A DNA stretch of 64,000 bases from Subtercola boreus (GTDB lineage: Bacteria > Actinomycetota > Actinomycetes > Actinomycetales > Microbacteriaceae): positions 186,001-250,000 of the forward strand of contig NZ_NBXA01000022.1 in NCBI RefSeq assembly GCF_003399625.1, written 5' to 3'. Positions within the stretch are counted from its first letter, which is position 1; each line of letters begins with the position of its first letter. The translations under genes were made by a program, and so were the position numbers. The notes beneath the pieces were generated by a model. It was not told the origin of the DNA. It saw only the letters and a list, made by a program, of their open reading frames with translations, and did no database searches. Shown here piece after piece: positions 41,779 through 52,408 of this stretch.

Positions 41779-42749
41779 GCGGCCGCCTCCTCGTCGGCGG
41801 TCGCCATGTGGCCGGTGAGCGTCAGGAACACGTCGTCGAGCGTGGGTCTCCGCATCCCGGCATCGAAGAGCGGGATGCCGAGTCTCTCGAACTCGCCGAG
41901 CACCTCCCGCAGGGCGGCCGGCGCATCGGTGGCATTGACGGTCAGCTCACGCCCATCGTCGGAGACGGTCGGCGCCGCACTGCCCACGCGGGCCAGCACA
42001 TCGCGTGCCGACGCACTGTCTTCTGAGCGTACGAGACTGATCTCGACACGCTGGCCGCCGATCGACGCCTTGAGTTCGTCGGAGGTGCCTTCGGCGATCA
42101 CCTTCCCGTCGTCGATCACCGAGATGCTGTCGGCGAGCTGGTCGGCCTCCTCCAGATACTGGGTGGTCAGGAGCACCGTGGTGCCCTCGCCCACCAGCGT
42201 GGTGATGATGTCCCACATGCCGAGCCGGGAGCGCGGATCGAGCCCCGTCGTCGGCTCGTCGAGAAAGAGCACCTGCGGCCGGGACACCAGCGCCCCGGCG
42301 AGGTCGATCCGGCGCCGCATGCCACCGGAGAATCCCTTGACGGGTCGGTTCTGGGCCTCCGTGAGGTCGAAGAGTTCGATCAGTTCGGTGGCCCTGGCCC
42401 GTGATGCCCGGGAACCAAGATGATAGAGGCGCCCCACCATGTCGAGATTCTCGAAGCCGGTCAGGTTCTCATCGACCGCCGCGTACTGGCCGGACACCCC
42501 GATGATCGGCCGGATGCGCTCCGGTTGCCGCACCACGTCGATTCCGCCGATCGTGGCGCTGCCCGAGTCGGGGCTCGTGAGGGTCGTCAGCACTTTCACG
42601 GTCGTGGTCTTGCCCGCTCCGTTCGGGCCGAGGAGCGCGGTGACAGTGCCCTGCGGCACCTCGAGGTCCAGCCCGTCGAGCGCATGCACGGGGCCTGCCC
42701 CGCGGGGCGTGTAGGTCTTTCGGAGCCCGCTGGCGATGATGAAGGTCAT
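41775..42749 (-). CDS. ABC transporter ATP-binding protein (DrrA-like)
   Basis: 324 residues. Walker A GPNGAGKTTTV, signature FSGGMRRRIDLAGAL, Walker B VLFLDEPTTGLDPR, then the C-terminal domain of about 80 residues typical of DrrA/CcmA exporters. The start at 42749 is supported by TACTCT at 42761-42756, six nt upstream. An in-frame codon 45 nt earlier lies upstream of that promoter and is rejected. Forms an exporter with the overlapping permease gene. Confidence 0.9.
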   Translation of the reverse strand: MTFIIASGLRKTYTPRGAGPVHALDGLDLEVPQGTVTALLGPNGAGKTTTVKVLTTLTSPDSGSATIGGIDVVRQPERIRPIIGVSGQYAAVDENLTGFENLDMVGRLYHLGSRASRARATELIELFDLTEAQNRPVKGFSGGMRRRIDLAGALVSRPQVLFLDEPTTGLDPRSRLGMWDIITTLVGEGTTVLLTTQYLEEADQLADSISVIDDGKVIAEGTSDELKASIGGQRVEISLVRSEDSASARDVLARVGSAAPTVSDDGRELTVNATDAPAALREVLGEFERLGIPLFDAGMRRPTLDDVFLTLTGHMATADEEAAA

Positions 42750-42828
42750 GCGCCGAGAGTAACCAGCACCACCGACATCCACAATGGTGGACACCGTTCA
42801 CATCGTAACGAGCTGATCACGACTCAGT

Positions 42829-43305
42829 TCAGTCCCCGAGGTTCCGCTGCGTTCCCATCGCACGGTCGGCCTCGCGCTTGTCCTGTCGCTCCCGAAGCGT
42901 CTGGCGCTTGTCGTATTCGCGCTTGCCCTTCGCTACCGCGAGCTCGACCTTCGCCTTGCCGTCGCTGAAGTACAGCCGCAGCGGCACAAGCGTATAGCCG
43001 CCCTCTTTCACCTTGTTGTGGATCTTGAGGATCTGCGCCTTGTGCAGCAGCATCTTGCGCTTCCGGCGCGGCGGGTGGTTGTTCCACGAGCCCTGGTTGA
43101 ACTCGGGGATGTGCACCGCGTCCAGCCACGCCTCTCCCCCATCGATGTAGCCGTAGCCGTCGACGAGGGACGCCCGACCGGCCCGCAGCGACTTGACCTC
43201 GGTGCCGGTGAGCACGAGGCCTGCCTCATACGTGTCTTCGATGCTGTAGTCGTGGCGGGCCTTGCGGTTGGTCGCGACGACCTTTTCTCCGCGTTCGCGT
43301 GGCAC
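42829..43305 (-). CDS. smpB: SsrA-binding protein
   Basis: 158 residues, normal length. The OB-fold includes [51 protein letters not shown], and the basic tail [20 protein letters not shown] that enters the ribosomal decoding centre. Essential partner of tmRNA in trans-translation. GTG at 43305 is chosen because AGGAG lies eight nt upstream. A longer GTG start 42 nt earlier adds an unrelated peptide. Order prfB-ftsE-ftsX-smpB is widely conserved. Confidence 0.96.
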   Translation of the reverse strand: MPRERGEKVVATNRKARHDYSIEDTYEAGLVLTGTEVKSLRAGRASLVDGYGYIDGGEAWLDAVHIPEFNQGSWNNHPPRRKRKMLLHKAQILKIHNKVKEGGYTLVPLRLYFSDGKAKVELAVAKGKREYDKRQTLRERQDKREADRAMGTQRNLGD

Positions 43306-43381
43306 GAGCACTCCTGGAAGATCGGTGGTGGATGAGCTGCGCGGCACGCAGCAGCCCTCCAGTCTATGCCGTTCGAACTGC

Positions 43382-44299
43382 TCAGACCTTCAGGTACCGG
43401 GTGATGGCGAACTTGGCGGAGAACGCGGCGAGCACAACCGAGAGCACGATGAGCGTCGGCACCACGAAGAGCAGCGCATCGTTGTCGGTCACGAAGGCGG
43501 TGAAGGGCAGTGCTGTCTGCAGATAGCCCTGCACGAAGAAGTGAACCACCCCCCAGACGGCCGCACCGGCCAGCACCGATCCGATGAGCGCGGCGATCAC
43601 ACCCTCGAGGATGAACGGCGTCTGGATGAACCGGTTGGATGCCCCCACCAGCCTCATGATGCCGATCTCCCGTCTTCGGGAGAACGCCGACAGCCGGATC
43701 GTGGTCGCGATCAGCAGCACCGCGGCCACCAGCATCAGCACAGCGATCCCGATGGCGGTGTAGCTCGCCGCGTTGAGGATCGAGAAGATCTGCTCGAGGT
43801 AGCTGCGCTGGTCGACCACGCTGTCCACCCCCGGGAGGCCAGACAGGCTCTCGACGAGCACCGCCGACTGCTGCGGGTCGACCATGTTGATCCAGAAGGT
43901 CTGGTTGAGCAGGTCGGGCGTCACGTACTGGGCGACATCGTTGCCCGCGAACTGCTGCTTGAACTTCTCGTAGGCCTGCTCGTGCGTCTCGAAGTAGTAC
44001 TGCTGGATGAAGGGCGACAGCGTCGGCGACTTCAGCTGGGCATCCACCGCCGCGATCTGGTCGTCGGTGGCCTCACCGTTCGTGCAGTTCGCGCCTCCTG
44101 AGGTCGTCGTGCACATGTACACGGCGACCTGCGCCTTGTCGTACCAGTAGCTCTTCATCTGGCCGATCTGCATCTGGAGAAGAATGGCGGCGCCCACGAA
44201 GGTGAGCGAGATGAAGGTCACCAGCACGACGGAGACGACCATGGACATGTTGCGGCGAAGGCCTGTGCCGACCTCGCCGAGGATGAGTGCGAGTCTCAC
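43382..44299 (-). CDS. ftsX: Cell-division protein FtsX
   Basis: 305 residues. N-terminal helix (about 20-42, [20 protein letters not shown]), a large extracytoplasmic domain (45-180) and three C-terminal helices, the permease topology of FtsX. C63 and C71 may form a disulfide in the loop. With FtsE it activates peptidoglycan hydrolases (RipC-type in actinobacteria) at division. Overlaps ftsE by 4 nt. Confidence 0.95.
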   Translation of the reverse strand: MRLALILGEVGTGLRRNMSMVVSVVLVTFISLTFVGAAILLQMQIGQMKSYWYDKAQVAVYMCTTTSGGANCTNGEATDDQIAAVDAQLKSPTLSPFIQQYYFETHEQAYEKFKQQFAGNDVAQYVTPDLLNQTFWINMVDPQQSAVLVESLSGLPGVDSVVDQRSYLEQIFSILNAASYTAIGIAVLMLVAAVLLIATTIRLSAFSRRREIGIMRLVGASNRFIQTPFILEGVIAALIGSVLAGAAVWGVVHFFVQGYLQTALPFTAFVTDNDALLFVVPTLIVLSVVLAAFSAKFAITRYLKV

Positions 44300-45465
44300 T
44301 GGGTCGGCCCCACGTTCTGGTCAGCGGCCCTGTCGTGGTTCTCGCCGCGCGCACGAAGTCCGAGCGTCTCGGCCAGGCTGATCTGCCCGGTCATCAGCGA
44401 ATCCCTGTCGTCTGCGGGTGCTGCTCCAGGCTCGGGCTCCGGATCGGGCTGTGTGGGTTGCGCAGCTCCGCTGTGCACTGCTGTGGAGAGCGCAGCCGCG
44501 GGCTCCGTCGTGGCCACACCCCGGGCATCCGGAGCCTCGACCTCGCCGGTGTCGGCCGGTGGGAAGAAGAACGGGGTGTCGTCGGAGACATCCTCGATGA
44601 CCGCGGTGGTTCCGGCAGCGGGCAGCGGCATGCCGACAGGCTGCACGAGCACCTGCTGCCCGGTCTCGGTCGTGGCGAAGACGGGTCGTTCGATCGCTCC
44701 CGTCGCCTGCATGCGGAGGGAGAGCGGATCGGGACGGGTGATCTCCGCGGTCATGCCGGAGTCCTGCAGGCTGATCTCGGTGGTCGCACCGTAGCCGCCC
44801 TGGCGGTCGTCCCGCACGACCTGGCCGCTGACGAGTTCGACGACCCGGCGCTGCATCTGGTCGACAATCGCGTTGTCGTGGGTGGCCATGATGATCGTGG
44901 TGCCGCCGGCATTGATGCGGTCGAGCACGTTCATGATTCCGGCACTCGTCACGGGGTCGAGGTTTCCTGTCGGTTCGTCGGCCAGCAGGATGGCGGGCTT
45001 GTTGACCACGGCGCGGGCGATGGCCACGCGCTGCTGCTCACCGCCCGAGAGCTCGTGGGGCAGTCGGCCGGCCTTTTCGGCGAGGCCGACCATGGCGAGC
45101 ACGTCGGGCACGGCCTCCTGGATGAATCCCCGGGACTTGCCGATGACCTGGAGCGTGAACGCCACATTGTCGAAGACGTTCTTGTTCGGCAGCAGACGGA
45201 AGTCCTGGAACACGACGCCGAGATTCCGGCGGAAGTAGGGCACCTTGCGGGACGAGATCGACCCGAGGTCCTGGCCCAGGACGTGGATGTTCCCGCTCGA
45301 GGGGCGATCCTCCTTCAGCACGAGGCGGAGGAAACTCGACTTGCCGGAGCCTGAGGCACCCACGAGGAAGACGAACTCACCCCGCAGGATCTCGAGGTCG
45401 ATCGTGTTGAGCGCCGGCTTGGCCGTGCCCCTGTACATCTTGCTTACCTGGTCAAATCGAATCAT
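44296..45465 (-). CDS. ftsE: Cell-division ATP-binding protein FtsE with long C-terminal extension
   Basis: 389 residues. Core FtsE (1-225) has Walker [10 protein letters not shown] (36-44), [14 protein letters not shown] and [13 protein letters not shown]. The rest (about 230-389) is a disordered Ala/Pro/Thr/Asp-rich extension absent from standard FtsE (about 230 residues), ending in a basic-acidic mixture. TAGGCT at 45480-45475 is nine nt before the ATG. Energises FtsX, and the extension might contact division proteins (inference). Confidence 0.95.
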   Translation of the reverse strand: MIRFDQVSKMYRGTAKPALNTIDLEILRGEFVFLVGASGSGKSSFLRLVLKEDRPSSGNIHVLGQDLGSISSRKVPYFRRNLGVVFQDFRLLPNKNVFDNVAFTLQVIGKSRGFIQEAVPDVLAMVGLAEKAGRLPHELSGGEQQRVAIARAVVNKPAILLADEPTGNLDPVTSAGIMNVLDRINAGGTTIIMATHDNAIVDQMQRRVVELVSGQVVRDDRQGGYGATTEISLQDSGMTAEITRPDPLSLRMQATGAIERPVFATTETGQQVLVQPVGMPLPAAGTTAVIEDVSDDTPFFFPPADTGEVEAPDARGVATTEPAAALSTAVHSGAAQPTQPDPEPEPGAAPADDRDSLMTGQISLAETLGLRARGENHDRAADQNVGPTQ

Positions 45466-45563
45466 GGCGACGTCAGCCTAAGCAGCACCTGCGGGCAATC
45501 CGCCCAGCGACATGCCCAATACCCAACCGCGCCGCCGAAGCTGGGAAGTGGCTCGGTGATCCC

Positions 45564-46670
45564 TCAGTCCTGCTTGCGCTTGCGCCAGCGGATGCCCGCC
45601 GAGATGAACCCGTCGAGGTCGCCGTCGAACACGTTGGAGGGGTTGTTCACCTCGTAGTCGGTGCGGAGATCCTTCACCATCTGGTACGGGGCGAGCACAT
45701 AGCTCCGCATCTGGTCACCCCAGCTCGCGGTGATGTTGCCCGCCAGCTCCTTCTTCGTGGCATTCTCCTGCTCGCGCTGGAGCAGCAACAGCCGCGACTG
45801 CAGCACCCGGAGCGCCGCAGCACGGTTCTGGATCTGGCTCTTCTCGTTCTGGCAGCTCACCACGATCCCCGTCGGCAGGTGGGTGATGCGCACAGCGGAG
45901 TCGGTGGTGTTGACCGACTGGCCACCCGGCCCGCTCGAACGGAACACGTCGACCCGGATGTCGTTCTCGGGCACCTCGACCACGTCGGTGGTCTCGATCA
46001 ACGGAACGACCTCGACGGCCGCGAAGCTCGTCTGGCGCTTGCCCGCCGAGTTGAACGGGCTCATCCGCACCAGGCGATGAGTGCCCGCCTCGACGGAGAG
46101 GGTTCCGAAGGCATAGGGCGAGTCGATCTCGATCGTCGCACTCTTGATGCCCGCCTCTTCGGCGTAGCTGGTGTCGAGCACGGTCGACTTGTGGCCGTGC
46201 TGCTCGGCCCAGCGAAGGTACATGCGCAACAGCATCTCGGCGAAGTCGGAGGCGTCGACCCCGCCCGCGCCGGCACGGATCGTCACGACCGCCGGCCTCG
46301 GGTCGTACTCGCCGTTCAACAGCGTCTGCACCTCGAGTTCGCCGAGGAGCTTCGTGATGCTCCGGAGCTCGGTCTGAGCTTCGAGCACGGCGTCTTCGTC
46401 GGATTCGTCGTTCGCCAGTTCGACCATGATCTCGAGGTCGTCGAGCCTGGAGTTGATGCTCACGATCTTGGCGAGCTCGGCCTGCCGATGAGAGAGGTCG
46501 CTGGTGACCTTCTGCGCTTTCTCGGTGTCGTTCCAGAGGTCGGGCACCCCGGCCTGCTCGCTGAGCTCGGAGATCTGGACCTTGAGCCCCTCGACGTCGA
46601 CCACCGACTGGATGTCGCCGAAGGTGGAACGGAGGGCACTGATCTGCTCAGAGAGGTCGAGTTCTAACAC
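45564..46670 (-). CDS. prfB: Peptide chain release factor 2
   Basis: 368 residues. Tripeptide anticodon SPF (204-206) in [15 protein letters not shown] marks RF2 (UAA/UGA), and GGQ (249-251) in [10 protein letters not shown] is the catalytic motif. The reading frame is continuous from the GTG, so there is no programmed +1 frameshift site. TAAGCT at 46684-46679 is eight nt before the GTG, supporting this start. Upstream of ftsE with a 98-nt gap, and ftsE has its own promoter. Confidence 0.97.
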   Translation of the reverse strand: MLELDLSEQISALRSTFGDIQSVVDVEGLKVQISELSEQAGVPDLWNDTEKAQKVTSDLSHRQAELAKIVSINSRLDDLEIMVELANDESDEDAVLEAQTELRSITKLLGELEVQTLLNGEYDPRPAVVTIRAGAGGVDASDFAEMLLRMYLRWAEQHGHKSTVLDTSYAEEAGIKSATIEIDSPYAFGTLSVEAGTHRLVRMSPFNSAGKRQTSFAAVEVVPLIETTDVVEVPENDIRVDVFRSSGPGGQSVNTTDSAVRITHLPTGIVVSCQNEKSQIQNRAAALRVLQSRLLLLQREQENATKKELAGNITASWGDQMRSYVLAPYQMVKDLRTDYEVNNPSNVFDGDLDGFISAGIRWRKRKQD

Positions 46671-46696
46671 GATCCCCGAGCTTACCCGCTCCACCT

Positions 46697-46745
46697 CTCG
46701 GCTGGCCGGGTGGTGCTGGCCGGGTGCTGCTGGCCGGGTGCCGGG
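46697..46745. repeat. Short tandem repeat GCTGGCCGGGTG
   Basis: Three near-identical 12-15 nt units of GCTGGCCGGGTG in the gap between divergent prfB and the MFS gene, upstream of both promoters. No known factor site recognised. Confidence 0.55.
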
Positions 46746-46784
46746 CGCCGGGCTGAGGCGCCGCGCACCTAAACTGGTTGCCTG

Positions 46785-48047
46785 ATGAGTACTTCCGAAC
46801 CGGCGCCCGCCTTCCGCATCCGGTCGGTGGCGGCATCCGCCCTCATCCCGGCGCTGCTCTTCGCGATCGGCGAGGGCGCGATCATCCCGATCATCCCTGC
46901 GGTTGCCGGCAACCTCGGCGCCGGCCTCGCCCTGGCGGGTTTCATCGCGGGCATGACCATGATCGGCGAGCTGGTCGGGGACATCCCGAGCGGGTGGGTC
47001 GTCTCGAAGATCGGCGAACGCCGGTCGATGATCTACGCCGCTGTGCTCTCGATCGCTGCGATCATCCTGTGCCTGCTCGCCCGCGAGCCGCTGCTGTTCG
47101 GCATCGGCATCTTCCTGCTCGGGCTGTCGGCGGCGGTCTTCGCGCTCGCCCGCCACGCGTTCATGACGAGTTTCGTGCCCGTCGAATTCCGGGCGCGCGC
47201 GCTCTCGACGCTCGGCGGGACATTCCGGGCCGGCTGGTTCATCGGCCCGTTCCTCGGGGCGGGCATCATCGCGCTGACCGGCTCTGCCCTCTCGGTCTTC
47301 TTCGTCATGGGCGTCTGCGGTGTCGCCATCATCGTGCTGCTGCTGGTCGTCGACGACCCGACCGAAAAGCTGCTGAAGCCTGATACCGGCCAGACTCTCG
47401 TCGCGGCCGAAGCAGCGGGACTGTTCCCCACCATCTGGGCCCACCGGCAGGTGCTGACACGGATCGGGCTGGGCGTCGCCATCGTCAGCGCGCTGCGGGC
47501 GAGCCGCACCGTCGTCCTCCCTCTCTGGGCACTGAGTCTCGGACTGAGCGAGAGCACGACCGCACTCATCGTCGGACTCGGCGCGGCAATCGACTTCGCG
47601 CTTTTCTATACCAGCGGCCAGATCATGGACCGGTTCGGCCGGCTGTGGAGCGCGCTGCCGTCGATGATCGGGATGGGTGCCTGCCTGCTGGTCCTGTCGT
47701 TCACGCACGATCTCAGCCATGCCCTCGGCTGGTTCATCGTGCTCACGATCCTGCTCGGGCTCTCGAACGGCATCTCCAGCGGAATCGTGATGACGCTCGG
47801 TGCGGATCTCGCACCAAAGGGCTCACCGGCCCCGTTCCTCGGTGCCTTCCGATTCACGGGGGACCTCGGATCCGCCACCGCGCCGGTGCTCATCGCGGCC
47901 GTTGTCGCCGTTGCGGGGCTGCCACTCGCCGTCGGAACCATCGGTGTGATCGGCTTCTTCGGGGCGGGTGTGATGCTCCGCTACATCCCGCGATTCGTAC
48001 CGCGGAGCCTTTCTCACAAATCGCTGGGATTACGAGCGAGGGCCTGA
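46785..48047 (+). CDS. MFS transporter
   Basis: 420 residues, about twelve membrane helices. MFS motif A is visible in [18 protein letters not shown], with a second in [17 protein letters not shown] after the central loop. The fold resembles drug-efflux MFS proteins. No substrate can be named. TAAACT (46770-46775) nine nt before the ATG suggests a leaderless or near-leaderless transcript. The tRNA-Leu gene follows by 30 nt. Confidence 0.88.
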   Translation: MSTSEPAPAFRIRSVAASALIPALLFAIGEGAIIPIIPAVAGNLGAGLALAGFIAGMTMIGELVGDIPSGWVVSKIGERRSMIYAAVLSIAAIILCLLAREPLLFGIGIFLLGLSAAVFALARHAFMTSFVPVEFRARALSTLGGTFRAGWFIGPFLGAGIIALTGSALSVFFVMGVCGVAIIVLLLVVDDPTEKLLKPDTGQTLVAAEAAGLFPTIWAHRQVLTRIGLGVAIVSALRASRTVVLPLWALSLGLSESTTALIVGLGAAIDFALFYTSGQIMDRFGRLWSALPSMIGMGACLLVLSFTHDLSHALGWFIVLTILLGLSNGISSGIVMTLGADLAPKGSPAPFLGAFRFTGDLGSATAPVLIAAVVAVAGLPLAVGTIGVIGFFGAGVMLRYIPRFVPRSLSHKSLGLRARA

Positions 48048-48077
48048 ACCCCAACCATTACACTGGGGGTGTTCTAC

Positions 48078-48159
48078 GCGGGAGTGGTGAAATTGGTATA
48101 CACGCAGGTTTTAGGTACCTGTGCTTTCGAGCGTGAGGGTTCAAGTCCCTTCTCCCGCA
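48078..48159 (+). tRNA. tRNA-Leu (anticodon UAG)
   Basis: 82 nt. Acceptor stem GCGGGAG / CTCCCGC with discriminator A, D-arm GGTGAAATTGG, anticodon stem CAGGT / ACCTG with loop TTTAGGT giving anticodon UAG, a long variable arm as in class II tRNAs, and T-arm GGGTTCAAGTCCC. CCA is not encoded. Reads CUA/CUN leucine codons. Confidence 0.96.
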
Positions 48160-48218
48160 CGCGAGAAAGCCGATTCCCCGCGGCCGGCCGCTGAGATCCC
48201 GACGACTGGAGCTAGACC

Positions 48219-48983
48219 ATGCACGCAGCCCTGATCCCCTGGCTCGACCCGAACACGCTCATCAACGGTTTCGGGCCGTTCGCGCTGCTCGGCATCTGCT
48301 TCATCATCTTCGCCGAGACCGGCCTGCTCGTGGGCTTCGTGCTCCCCGGCGACACGCTGCTCTTCTTCACGGGCCTCCTCACCTTCACCGGCACCATCGG
48401 CGTGCCCATCTACTTCGTCGCACCCGCCATCGCCCTCGCCGCCTTCATCGGCGGTGAGGTCGGCTACCTCATCGGCCGGAAGGCCGGCCCCCGCATCTTC
48501 GAACGCAAGGAGTCGGGCTTCTTCAGCATCAAGAACGTCGAGCGCACCAACGCCTTCTTCGAGCGGTTCGGCGGCTTCGCCGTCATCGTCGCGCGCTTCG
48601 TCCCGGTCGTCCGAACCTTCGCCCCGATCGCAGCCGGTGTCGGCAAGATGGATCCCCGCAAGTACAGCTTCTACAACGCCATCGGCGCCCTCATCTGGGG
48701 TGGCGGCATCGTCATGCTGGGCTTCTTCCTCGGCCAGATCCCGATGGTGAAGGACTTCACCGAGAAGTACATCGACGTCGTGCTGCTCGCCGTCGTGGTG
48801 CTCACCCTGGTTCCGACCGTCTTCCACACCATCCAGTCCTCCCGGAAGGCCAAGAAGGCCGCCGCCGCGGGCGACTCCGAAGACGACGCCGAAAGAGTGG
48901 AGGCGACCGGCGCTGCCGAGGAGCTGCTACTCGACCCCACCGTCTTCGACCGCGGCGCTCACGGAGCCCACGACGCCAAGTAA
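48219..48983 (+). CDS. DedA-family membrane protein
   Basis: 254 residues with the DedA (SNARE-associated/VTT) motifs FAETGLLVGFVLPGDTLLFF, GGEVGYLIGRKAG and FARFVPVVRTFAPIAAG-like RFVPVVRTFAPIAAGVGKM. Five or so hydrophobic segments, and a charged C-terminal tail (about 210-254, Lys then Asp/Glu-rich). Recent work links DedA proteins to recycling of undecaprenyl or other lipids across the membrane and to antimicrobial peptide resistance. Starts 60 nt after the tRNA. Confidence 0.9.
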   Translation: MHAALIPWLDPNTLINGFGPFALLGICFIIFAETGLLVGFVLPGDTLLFFTGLLTFTGTIGVPIYFVAPAIALAAFIGGEVGYLIGRKAGPRIFERKESGFFSIKNVERTNAFFERFGGFAVIVARFVPVVRTFAPIAAGVGKMDPRKYSFYNAIGALIWGGGIVMLGFFLGQIPMVKDFTEKYIDVVLLAVVVLTLVPTVFHTIQSSRKAKKAAAAGDSEDDAERVEATGAAEELLLDPTVFDRGAHGAHDAK

Positions 48984-49011
48984 GCCGGCCCTCTGCCGTC
49001 GCCCGAGTGTC

Positions 49012-49108
49012 ATCGAGTGGGCAGTTCGGGCCCTGAAGTCCACGTGCGAAGGGCCCAAACTGCCCACTCGATTGATATGGCGGGGTGGATGGGCGGGGGT
49101 GGGCGGGT
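49012..49108. repeat. Composite hairpin element A3 (inverted repeat plus G-rich tract)
   Basis: Arms at 49012-49033 and 49051-49072 pair at 21 of 22 positions (core ATCGAGTGGGCAGTT), with a 17-nt loop, the same loop length as element A1. A G-rich tract with G3-G5 blocks follows at 49079-49107. It lies between converging DedA and CDF genes and reaches almost to the CDF stop. The core matches elements A1 and A2 near the DUF559 gene. Confidence 0.75.
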
Positions 49109-49115
49109 GACGGTG

Positions 49116-50039
49116 CTAGCGGTGCTGCTCGTTCTCGTGTCCCGCGTGCTCCGCGGGCTCGAGCTGGAAGGTCGAGTGCTCCACATCGAAGTGCGACGTG
49201 AGGCACCCCTCCAGCCGATCGAGTAGCGCGCCCGTCTCACCGTCGGCGAAGACCTGCTTGTCGACGACCACGTGAGCCGAGAACACCGGCTCCCCTGAGG
49301 TGATCGCCCAGACATGCACGTCATGCACTTCGAGTACGCCCTCTGTCTCGAGGATGTGACGGCGGATCTGCTGCACGTCCGTCTCTTTCGGAGCCGACTG
49401 GATGAGCACCGCCACCACATCACGGATGAGCACGAAGGCGCGCGGCACGATCATCACCGCGATGGCGAGGGAGGCGATCGCGTCCGCAGCCACCAGGCCC
49501 GTCGTGATGATCACGATGCCCGCGATGATCACAGCGATGGAGCCGAGAGCGTCGCCCAGCACCTCGAGGTAGGCGCCCCGCATGTTGAACGATGTGCGGT
49601 CACCACCGCGGAGCACCAGGAGCGCCGCGACGTTCGCCACGAGGCCGATCGAGGCGATGATGAGCATCGGCGTGCCCTGCACGTGGTCGGTCTCGGGCGA
49701 CAGCAACCGCGAGACACCCTCGATGCCGACGAAGACAGCGACCACGACCAGGATCAGCCCGTTGGCGAGGGCAGCCAGCACCTCCGCCCGCTGGAACCCG
49801 AACGTGTGACGGTCGGATGCCGGTCGGAGAGCGATGATCGACGCGACGAGAGCGATCACCAACCCGAAGAGATCGGAGAGCATGTGGCCGGCATCGGCCA
49901 GCAGCGCCAGCGAGCCGCTGGCCAGCGCACCGACGACCTCGACGATCAACACGAGGGTGACGATGCCGATGGCGATCAGCAGGCGCGTGCGGTTCGTCGA
50001 ACCCGTCGCGTGGCTGTGGCCTTCACTGTGAGTGCTCAT
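49116..50039 (-). CDS. Cation diffusion facilitator family transporter
   Basis: 307 residues, six membrane helices. The CDF metal site shows as LLADAGHMLSDLFGL (D/H-x3-D) and MRGAYLEVLGDALGSIAVI. A His-containing N-terminus (HSEGHSHATG) is typical of zinc transporters, and a cytoplasmic ferredoxin-like domain spans about 215-295 with EVHDVHVWAITSGE. Likely Zn2+/Cd2+/Co2+ efflux by H+ antiport. TATCCT at 50052-50047, seven nt before the ATG, marks a leaderless promoter. Confidence 0.92.
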   Translation of the reverse strand: MSTHSEGHSHATGSTNRTRLLIAIGIVTLVLIVEVVGALASGSLALLADAGHMLSDLFGLVIALVASIIALRPASDRHTFGFQRAEVLAALANGLILVVVAVFVGIEGVSRLLSPETDHVQGTPMLIIASIGLVANVAALLVLRGGDRTSFNMRGAYLEVLGDALGSIAVIIAGIVIITTGLVAADAIASLAIAVMIVPRAFVLIRDVVAVLIQSAPKETDVQQIRRHILETEGVLEVHDVHVWAITSGEPVFSAHVVVDKQVFADGETGALLDRLEGCLTSHFDVEHSTFQLEPAEHAGHENEQHR

Positions 50040-50085
50040 CGCTTACAGGATAGGGCGGGAAACCGAGGCGCCGGGCCCCGCTGGG

Positions 50086-50715
50086 CTACTTGGGAATGAC
50101 GTTCATTCTCAGCAGGGGGATGACGTTCTCGAACGCCAGGGCGCGGTGGCTGATCGCGTTCTTCTCGTCAGCGCTGAGTTCGGCCGCGGTGACGTCGAGC
50201 CCGGTCGGCACAAACACGGGATCGTAGCCGAAACCGTTCGTCCCCCGCGCCTCACGGATCACCGCGCCGCGCCAGAAGCCCGACGCCACGTCTTCGAAGG
50301 CCACGGCATCCGGCTCGCTTCCTGCACCCGCAGGCACGACGACAGCGATGTGGCACACGAAGGCGGCCCCTCGCTGGTCGTCGTGGATGTCGGCGAGCTG
50401 GTCGAGCAGGAGTTCGCGGTTCGCGACGTCGCCCTTTCCGTGCCCTGCCCATCGCGCGGAGAAGATTCCGGGAGACCCGCCGAGGATGTCCACGGCGATG
50501 CCCGAGTCGTCGGCCAACGCGGGTAGCCCGGTGTGGAGGGCTGCTGCCCGCGCCTTGATCAGGGAGTTCGCGGCGAACGTGGTCCCGTCCTCGATCGGCT
50601 CCGGGCCCTCGTACTTCACGATCTCGAGTTCGGGGAGCCTCGCCCCGAGGATCTTCTGGAACTCGTCGACTTTGTGCTGGTTGTGCGTGGCCAGCACGAC
50701 GCGCACGCGGGTCAC
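50086..50715 (-). CDS. rdgB: RdgB/HAM1 family non-canonical purine NTP pyrophosphatase
   Basis: 209 residues that hydrolyse XTP/dITP to monophosphates, cleaning the nucleotide pool. Motifs: [16 protein letters not shown] at the N-terminus, [29 protein letters not shown] and [13 protein letters not shown] with the [14 protein letters not shown] signature. Last gene of a murI-rph-rdgB operon, overlapping rph by 4 nt. Confidence 0.95.
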   Translation of the reverse strand: MTRVRVVLATHNQHKVDEFQKILGARLPELEIVKYEGPEPIEDGTTFAANSLIKARAAALHTGLPALADDSGIAVDILGGSPGIFSARWAGHGKGDVANRELLLDQLADIHDDQRGAAFVCHIAVVVPAGAGSEPDAVAFEDVASGFWRGAVIREARGTNGFGYDPVFVPTGLDVTAAELSADEKNAISHRALAFENVIPLLRMNVIPK

Positions 50716-51473
50716 GCGGCCGCACCGGAGGTGAGGGCGGCGGTCTGGGCCGCGGTGAGTTCAGTCGTTCCGATCAGGGCCAGATCCAGGAGCGCGTTCA
50801 GTTCCGAACGGTCGAACGGCGCGCCCTCGGCGGTGCCCTGCACCTCGACGAAGAGGCCGCGGCCGGTCACGACGACGTTCATGTCGGTTTCGGCACGCAC
50901 GTCTTCGACATATGCCAGATCGAGCATGGGCGATCCGTCGATGATTCCCACCGAGATCGCGGCGACGCTGTCGATGAGCGGCTGGGCCTTCTGGCCGATG
51001 AACTTGCGACCCCTCGCCCACTCGATCGCGTCGACCATCGCCACATAGGCGCCGGTGATCGCTGCGGTGCGCGTGCCACCGTCGGCCTGCAGCACGTCAC
51101 AGTCGATCACGATGGTGTTCTCGCCCAGCGCCTTCATGTCGACGACCGCGCGGAGCGAACGCCCGATCAGGCGCGAGATCTCGTGGGTGCGACCGCCGAT
51201 CCTGCCCTTCACCGATTCCCGGTCCATGCGGCTGTTCGTCGACCGCGGCAGCATCGCGTACTCGGCAGTGACCCAGCCCTTGCCCTTCCCCGACATCCAG
51301 CGGGGCACGCCATTGGTGAACGATGCCGTGCAGAGCACCTTCGTGTTTCCGAACGAGATGAGTGCCGATCCCTCGGCCTGGCTGCTCCAGCCGCGCTCGA
51401 TCGTCACGGGGCGGAGGTCGGCGGCGCTGCGGCCGTCGGCGCGCACGAGCGGGGAGGAAGTGGTGTCGGTCAT
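50712..51473 (-). CDS. rph: Ribonuclease PH
   Basis: 253 residues, phosphate-dependent 3'-5' exoribonuclease trimming tRNA 3' ends. Motifs: [47 protein letters not shown] and [25 protein letters not shown] precedes the ATG at 51473 closely. The start overlaps the murI stop (ATGA) and the stop overlaps the rdgB start, a tight operon. Confidence 0.96.
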   Translation of the reverse strand: MTDTTSSPLVRADGRSAADLRPVTIERGWSSQAEGSALISFGNTKVLCTASFTNGVPRWMSGKGKGWVTAEYAMLPRSTNSRMDRESVKGRIGGRTHEISRLIGRSLRAVVDMKALGENTIVIDCDVLQADGGTRTAAITGAYVAMVDAIEWARGRKFIGQKAQPLIDSVAAISVGIIDGSPMLDLAYVEDVRAETDMNVVVTGRGLFVEVQGTAEGAPFDRSELNALLDLALIGTTELTAAQTAALTSGAAA

Positions 51474-52372
51474 GGGTTCTCCTTGAAACGGGGGTGGGGT
51501 CGGATGCCGGGGCGCTCCGTGGACTGCTCGGCGAGGGCGGCACGAACGAGAGCGATGTCGGGAAGCGAGATCGCGCCGGTCTCGACGAGGTCGACCGCCG
51601 AGACCTGCGGGCCGAGGAACCTGTTCGCCAGCCGGAGGAACTCCTCCGCGCTCTCGCCCGTCGCTTCGTATCGGTATGTCGGTGCATCCTTCGCGGTGCG
51701 TTGGATGCCCAACTGCACCAATTCGCGATAGACATCGTTCGCGGTCTGGGTGTCGCTCGACACCAGCGTCACGCCGTCGCCCATCACCACGCTGATCGCG
51801 CCCTTCAGGAACGGATAGTGCGTGCATCCGAGAACCAGCGTGTCGACGCCTGCCTCGCCGAGCGGCGCCAGGTAGGTGGCGGCCACCGCGAGAAGTTCCG
51901 GGCTCGAGGTGTCGCCGCTCTCGACGAAGTCGACGAACCGCGGGCAGGCTTCGCTGAACAGTTCGAGGTGGGGGGCCGCGGCGAACGCGTCGTTGTAGGC
52001 CCGGGAGGTGATGGTCGCCGTAGTGCCGATGACCCCCACGCGGTGGTTCCGAGTGGCCGTCACGGCGGCGCGGACGGCAGGCTGGATGACCTCGACGACG
52101 GGCACCGAATAGCGTTCCCGGGCATCCCGGAGCATCGCGGCCGACGCCGTGTTGCAGGCGATGACCAGCATCTTGACGCCCTCGTCGACCAGATCGTCGA
52201 GCACTGCCAGCGCGAAGCGACGCACATCGGCGAGCGGTTTCGGCCCGTACGGCGAGTGCGCGGTGTCACCCACATAGAGGAGCGATTCGTTCGGCAACTG
52301 GTCGCGAATGGCCCGGGCGACGGTCAGGCCGCCCACTCCGGAATCGAAGATGCCAATCGGTGCGTCGCTCAC
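51470..52372 (-). CDS. murI: Glutamate racemase
   Basis: 300 residues making D-glutamate for peptidoglycan. Catalytic cysteines C73 ([11 protein letters not shown]) and C183 (LGCTHYPFL), N-terminal [20 protein letters not shown] at 52372 has TAGGCT at 52386-52381, eight nt upstream, so a leaderless promoter. A longer frame upstream lies beyond that promoter and is rejected. First gene of the murI-rph-rdgB operon, divergent from pncB. Confidence 0.96.
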   Translation of the reverse strand: MSDAPIGIFDSGVGGLTVARAIRDQLPNESLLYVGDTAHSPYGPKPLADVRRFALAVLDDLVDEGVKMLVIACNTASAAMLRDARERYSVPVVEVIQPAVRAAVTATRNHRVGVIGTTATITSRAYNDAFAAAPHLELFSEACPRFVDFVESGDTSSPELLAVAATYLAPLGEAGVDTLVLGCTHYPFLKGAISVVMGDGVTLVSSDTQTANDVYRELVQLGIQRTAKDAPTYRYEATGESAEEFLRLANRFLGPQVSAVDLVETGAISLPDIALVRAALAEQSTERPGIRPHPRFKENP

Positions 52373-52408
52373 AACTGACGAGCCTACCCGCAGGCTACGC
52401 TCGATCCT

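Noticed and set aside
45564-46670. Expected +1 programmed frameshift in prfB
   Set aside because: The RF2 frame is uninterrupted with no in-frame UGA near codon 26, as in other actinobacteria.
46671-47720. Long upstream extension of prfB on the minus strand
   Set aside because: It runs antisense through the MFS gene. A GTG at 46670 with a -10 eight nt upstream gives a full-length RF2.
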